A DNA stretch of 7,494 nt from Oligoflexia bacterium (GTDB taxonomy: Bacteria > Bdellovibrionota > UBA1018): the NCBI GenBank assembly GCA_025352185.1, contig JANXTV010000223.1:1-7494 (forward strand). Direction: 5' to 3'. The position numbers were made by a program, and so were the translations under genes. Positions 5,253 through 7,494 of the stretch are shown here, in pieces. The notes below the pieces were generated by a model. The model ran no database searches. It was not told the origin of the DNA and saw only the letters and a program-made list of their open reading frames with translations. Each line of letters begins with the position of its first letter. The stretch's first letter is position 1.

Positions 5253-5771
5253 GAAGCCAACTCACCCAACGATTTATTGAATCTCATTGTGACCGAGGAT
5301 CTACCGAGAGAAATTATCGGTAGGCTCGAAGACCTTTATCCAAAACTCGCGGCAGTTGTACCGCACGCTCCCGTGCCGGCGCTCGATCTGCCGCCGCTTG
5401 ATATACTCATGACCCAAGTCGCGGAATCTTCGTTTAAGGTTTTCGATAATTCGGAGAGTTATATCGAAAGTCACCGCGCAAAAACGTATGCGAGCTGGTC
5501 GGGAAATCGGGATCAGTCGGTCGGCGCCGCCGAAATTTACCGAATTTTTTATAATAAATTTTCGAAAAAAATATACATCGACCTCGATGGCACTCGCTGG
5601 AATCAAATTCGGCGGGCCCTCCGCGAGGAAATTCTTTTCTGCGATATCCTCCGCACTCTCATTTTCGTTCACGACTGCGAAGTGGCGAAAGTGGAAGACG
5701 CCGTATCGGCGGGCGTGGACGAAATCATCGAAGTGGTGACGACGCCGGTGATTACCCGAATCCTGAAGTAG
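5250..5771 (+). CDS. Orphan soluble protein of unknown function
   Basis: I do not recognise this protein. From the GTG at 5250 it has 173 residues, is free of signal peptide, membrane helix and obvious catalytic motif, and looks alpha/beta. Visible landmarks are a proline-rich linker Pro-His-Ala-Pro-Val-Pro-Ala-Leu-Asp-Leu-Pro-Pro (about 38-49), an aromatic and basic middle, a Lys-Lys-Ile-Tyr-Ile-Asp-Leu-Asp-Gly-Thr-Arg-Trp strand-turn, and an acidic/hydrophobic C-terminal helix with Glu-Asp-Ala-Val. The frame is also open back to an ATG at 5151 (206 residues), but that extension has no ribosome binding site, contains three AGG arginine codons of four although CG-type arginine codons dominate elsewhere, and overlaps promoter-like and palindromic sequence; hence the shorter choice. 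The gene stands alone, divergent from the metallophosphoesterase and convergent with the LplT-PlsC fusion. That it is a real gene is supported by the ribosome binding site and coding-like composition. Confidence 0.6.
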   Translation: MEANSPNDLLNLIVTEDLPREIIGRLEDLYPKLAAVVPHAPVPALDLPPLDILMTQVAESSFKVFDNSESYIESHRAKTYASWSGNRDQSVGAAEIYRIFYNKFSKKIYIDLDGTRWNQIRRALREEILFCDILRTLIFVHDCEVAKVEDAVSAGVDEIIEVVTTPVITRILK

Positions 5772-5783
5772 CGGTTCAGTTAC

Positions 5784-5842
5784 GGAGATTCAGCGAACGC
5801 TGCGGTCGGGCGGAGCCCGCCGATCCGTACCGCAGAATCTCC
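5784..5842. repeat. 59-bp nested inverted repeat between convergent genes
   Basis: The outer arms GGAGATTC (5784-5791) and GAATCTCC (5835-5842) are perfect, 8 bp. Inside them TGCGGT (5801-5806) pairs with ACCGCA (5829-5834), directly continuing the right outer arm, and a GC-rich tip can pair as CGGGC/GCCCG (5807-5811 with 5815-5819) or GGCGG/CCGCC (5809-5813 with 5817-5821). The left side carries an extra mini-palindrome AGC/GCT (5792-5794 with 5799-5801), so the single strand could fold as a branched stem. An alternative pairing TACGGA/TCCGTA (5781-5786 with 5824-5829) excludes the outer stem. It sits between two converging stop codons and its last base is within the TAG of the minus-strand gene. 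No T-run follows on either strand, so it would be an atypical terminator, an mRNA 3'-end stabiliser, or a dispersed repeat. Confidence 0.7.
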
Positions 5843-7494
5843 TACTTACCTCCGAGCATCCTCTGGATCGTCTCCTGTAGGACTACCGCGGTCGTATCCA
5901 CCGGTGGCTGCGGGGACGCGACGGTGAGTGTGACCCGCGACCAAATCCGCCGAAACGGCTTAGACATCGCGCGGCCATAACGCCGACTAAAGAAGCTACC
6001 CCACATCCCGTCGAGAGCCATCGGGATGACCGGAACGGGATTGCGCTCGAGGATCCGTTCGACCCCCCGGCGGAAAGGAACCATTTTTCCATCGCGGGTG
6101 ATCTCCCCTTCGGGAAATATGCAGACGATTTCTCCCGCCGTAAGTTCCGCAGAAATCTTCTGTAATGCATCTTCCAGAATTTTTGGGTCTTCCTTCATGC
6201 CGGCGATCGGAATCACTTTTCCGCCCTTAAGAAAAAAACCAAAGAACGGAATTTTCATAAAACTAAAGTGCATGACGAAACGAATCGGCCGGGGACACGC
6301 CGCGGAAATGAGGAGCCAGTCGACGAAACTCACGTGATTACAGACGAGGAGCGCCGGCCCCGACTCCGGTATTCGCTCGACGCCACTCGACCGGGCCCGG
6401 TACATACCGTGAGCGAGGATCCAGCATATAAATCGGAAGAGAAATTCGGGTAAGACCGTATAAACGTAAGCTGCCACCAGGGTATTCAGTGCCGCTAGGA
6501 CCAGAAAAATCTGAGGGACACTGAGGCCGAGAGAATAAAGGATCATCAGGCCTACCGCGCCCGAAACCATGAAAGCCGCGTTTAGAACGTTATTCGCCGC
6601 AATCACCCGCGATCGTTCCTTCTCGTCGGAACGCAGTTGGATCAACGTATAGAGCGGAACGGTAAAGAGTCCGGCCGAAACCGAAAAAAAGAAAAGATCG
6701 AGTACGAGGCGCCATCCCGAGCCCGTCGAAAATAAGGCGGAAAGGTCGGCCGCCGATGGGTAAGTGAGGAGTCCGAGATCCAGGGCGAAAAGCGACATCC
6801 CCATCGAACCCAGTGGAACGAGTCCGAGTTCCAGTGCCCGAAAACTTAAACGTTCGCTTAAGAGCGAACCCATCCCGACCCCGAGCGAAAAAATGGCGAG
6901 AAAAAAAGTCAGAACACTTTCCGGCGCCCCCATCACGTCTTTAGCAAGATGAGGGAGGATCGAGAGAACGATCGAACCGAGTAGCCAGAACCAGGAAATC
7001 GCGAGGATAGAAAGGTAGACGCTTTTCACCTTCATCGCGATTCGGAAAAGGTCGAGGGTGGTACGCACTGGATTATAGGAAACCGGGAGTCCCGGTGACT
7101 GGGCGGCCATCGGCGTAATCTTTCGACTGGCGAGGTAGCCCAGGACCGCGATGGCGAGCGCCGCGCCCGAAACGAGGAGCGGGCCCCGGGGTCCGGCGCC
7201 CATGAGGATTCCGCCCAGGATGGTACCCAGAAGAATCGAAATAAAAGTGCCCAGTTCGATCAGGGCGTTTCCGCGCATCAGATCCTTCGGGCCGAGGAGT
7301 TCGGGGAGGATACCGTACTTAATCGGACCGAAAAACGCGGCCTGCATTCCGAGCATGAAAAGCGCGAAGAGAAGAAAGGGGAGGTGTTCAAATAGAAAGC
7401 CGGCGCCGGCCAGTAGGGCGATCGCGATTTCCCAAACTTTAGTAAAGGTACTGAGCCTCGATTTTGATTTTCGATCCGCGAGTTCGCCCGCCAC
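5842..7494 (-). CDS. LplT-like MFS transporter fused to PlsC acyltransferase (N-terminus cut by window)
   Basis: The 550 visible residues hold two domains. Residues 1-355 are a major facilitator domain with about ten hydrophobic helices; it begins at Ala-Asp-Arg-Lys-Ser-Lys-Ser-Arg, the conserved loop normally between helices 2 and 3, so about 50-60 residues including two helices lie beyond the edge, and the GTG at 7492-7494 is an internal valine rather than a start. The Phe-Gly-Pro-Ile-Lys-Tyr-Gly-Ile-Leu-Pro-Glu-Leu motif (55-66) is typical of lysophospholipid transporters. Residues ~365-550 are a PlsC-type glycerolipid acyltransferase: catalytic Asn386-His387-x4-Asp392, Gly-Gly-Lys-Val-Ile-Pro-Ile (424-430), Phe460-Pro-Glu-Gly463, and Val-Ile-Pro-Met-Ala-Leu-Asp-Gly (489-496). 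The likely role is flipping lysophospholipids inward across the inner membrane and re-acylating them. Unlike three-domain relatives (MFS, PlsC, acyl-ACP synthetase), the frame stops at TAG (5842-5844) straight after PlsC. The full protein would be about 600-620 residues. Confidence 0.92.
   Translation of the reverse strand: MAGELADRKSKSRLSTFTKVWEIAIALLAGAGFLFEHLPFLLFALFMLGMQAAFFGPIKYGILPELLGPKDLMRGNALIELGTFISILLGTILGGILMGAGPRGPLLVSGAALAIAVLGYLASRKITPMAAQSPGLPVSYNPVRTTLDLFRIAMKVKSVYLSILAISWFWLLGSIVLSILPHLAKDVMGAPESVLTFFLAIFSLGVGMGSLLSERLSFRALELGLVPLGSMGMSLFALDLGLLTYPSAADLSALFSTGSGWRLVLDLFFFSVSAGLFTVPLYTLIQLRSDEKERSRVIAANNVLNAAFMVSGAVGLMILYSLGLSVPQIFLVLAALNTLVAAYVYTVLPEFLFRFICWILAHGMYRARSSGVERIPESGPALLVCNHVSFVDWLLISAACPRPIRFVMHFSFMKIPFFGFFLKGGKVIPIAGMKEDPKILEDALQKISAELTAGEIVCIFPEGEITRDGKMVPFRRGVERILERNPVPVIPMALDGMWGSFFSRRYGRAMSKPFRRIWSRVTLTVASPQPPVDTTAVVLQETIQRMLGGK

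Noticed and set aside
5784..5842. Integron attC site or classical intrinsic terminator
   Set aside because: The arms do not end in GTTRRRY/RYYYAAC core sites and no integrase or cassette is nearby; no T-run follows the stem on either strand.
7492..7494. GTG at the window edge as the start of the LplT-PlsC fusion
   Set aside because: The protein begins there in the middle of the MFS helix 2-3 loop, so two helices are missing and the frame clearly continues beyond the edge.

Overview
The window reads as ordinary bacterial chromosome: about 90% or more coding, GC-rich by eye (roughly mid-50s %, not counted), with gene ends that overlap one another and no recognisable insertion sequence, phage gene, tRNA, rRNA or CRISPR array. 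The lysophospholipid-transporter/acyltransferase fusion, the secreted protein with a Sec signal peptide and the membrane-anchored metallophosphoesterase suggest a Gram-negative bacterium. The overall look (PurK with an ENEFVPE stretch, LplT-PlsC fusion, small secreted orphans) recalls Bdellovibrionota/Oligoflexia or spirochaete-type genomes, but that placement is an impression and not something the sequence proves.

Layout, left to right. (1) 1-183 (+): C-terminal end of an unidentified gene, whose stop overlaps the TTG start of (2) a DUF1989 / 'urea carboxylase-associated' protein (180-791, +). (3) Converging on it with stop codons overlapping by 4 bp, a minus-strand purine cluster: purK (1269-2438) followed by purE (788-1288), overlapping by 20 bp, preceded on the same strand by a small secreted orphan (2492-2914). 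(4) A divergent promoter region (2915-3023) with a perfect 6-bp-arm dyad over a -10-like box; on both sides a TATAAT-like hexamer lies exactly 8 nt before the ATG, hinting at leaderless transcripts. (5) 3024-3863 (+): HEXXH zinc-protease-like protein (DUF2268-like), converging with an 11-bp overlap on (6) a four-helix membrane-anchored calcineurin-like metallophosphoesterase (3853-4986, -). (7) A divergent intergenic region with two inverted repeats (5105-5124 and 5135-5151), then an orphan soluble protein (best start GTG 5250, to 5771, +). (8) A 59-bp nested inverted repeat (5784-5842) between convergent genes. (9) 5842-7494 (-): MFS (LplT-like) + PlsC acyltransferase fusion, cut at its N-terminus by the window edge.

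How the genes relate: only purK and purE form an evident pathway unit (AIR to CAIR in purine synthesis, two-enzyme bacterial route). The LplT-PlsC fusion belongs to lysophospholipid uptake/re-acylation or phosphatidic acid synthesis. The other genes look like independent neighbours. I found no convincing new multi-gene system. The items most worth following are the lone DUF1989 protein coupled to an unknown gene, the orphan at 5250-5771 with its palindrome-rich upstream region, the 59-bp nested palindrome, and the possible paired leaderless promoters.
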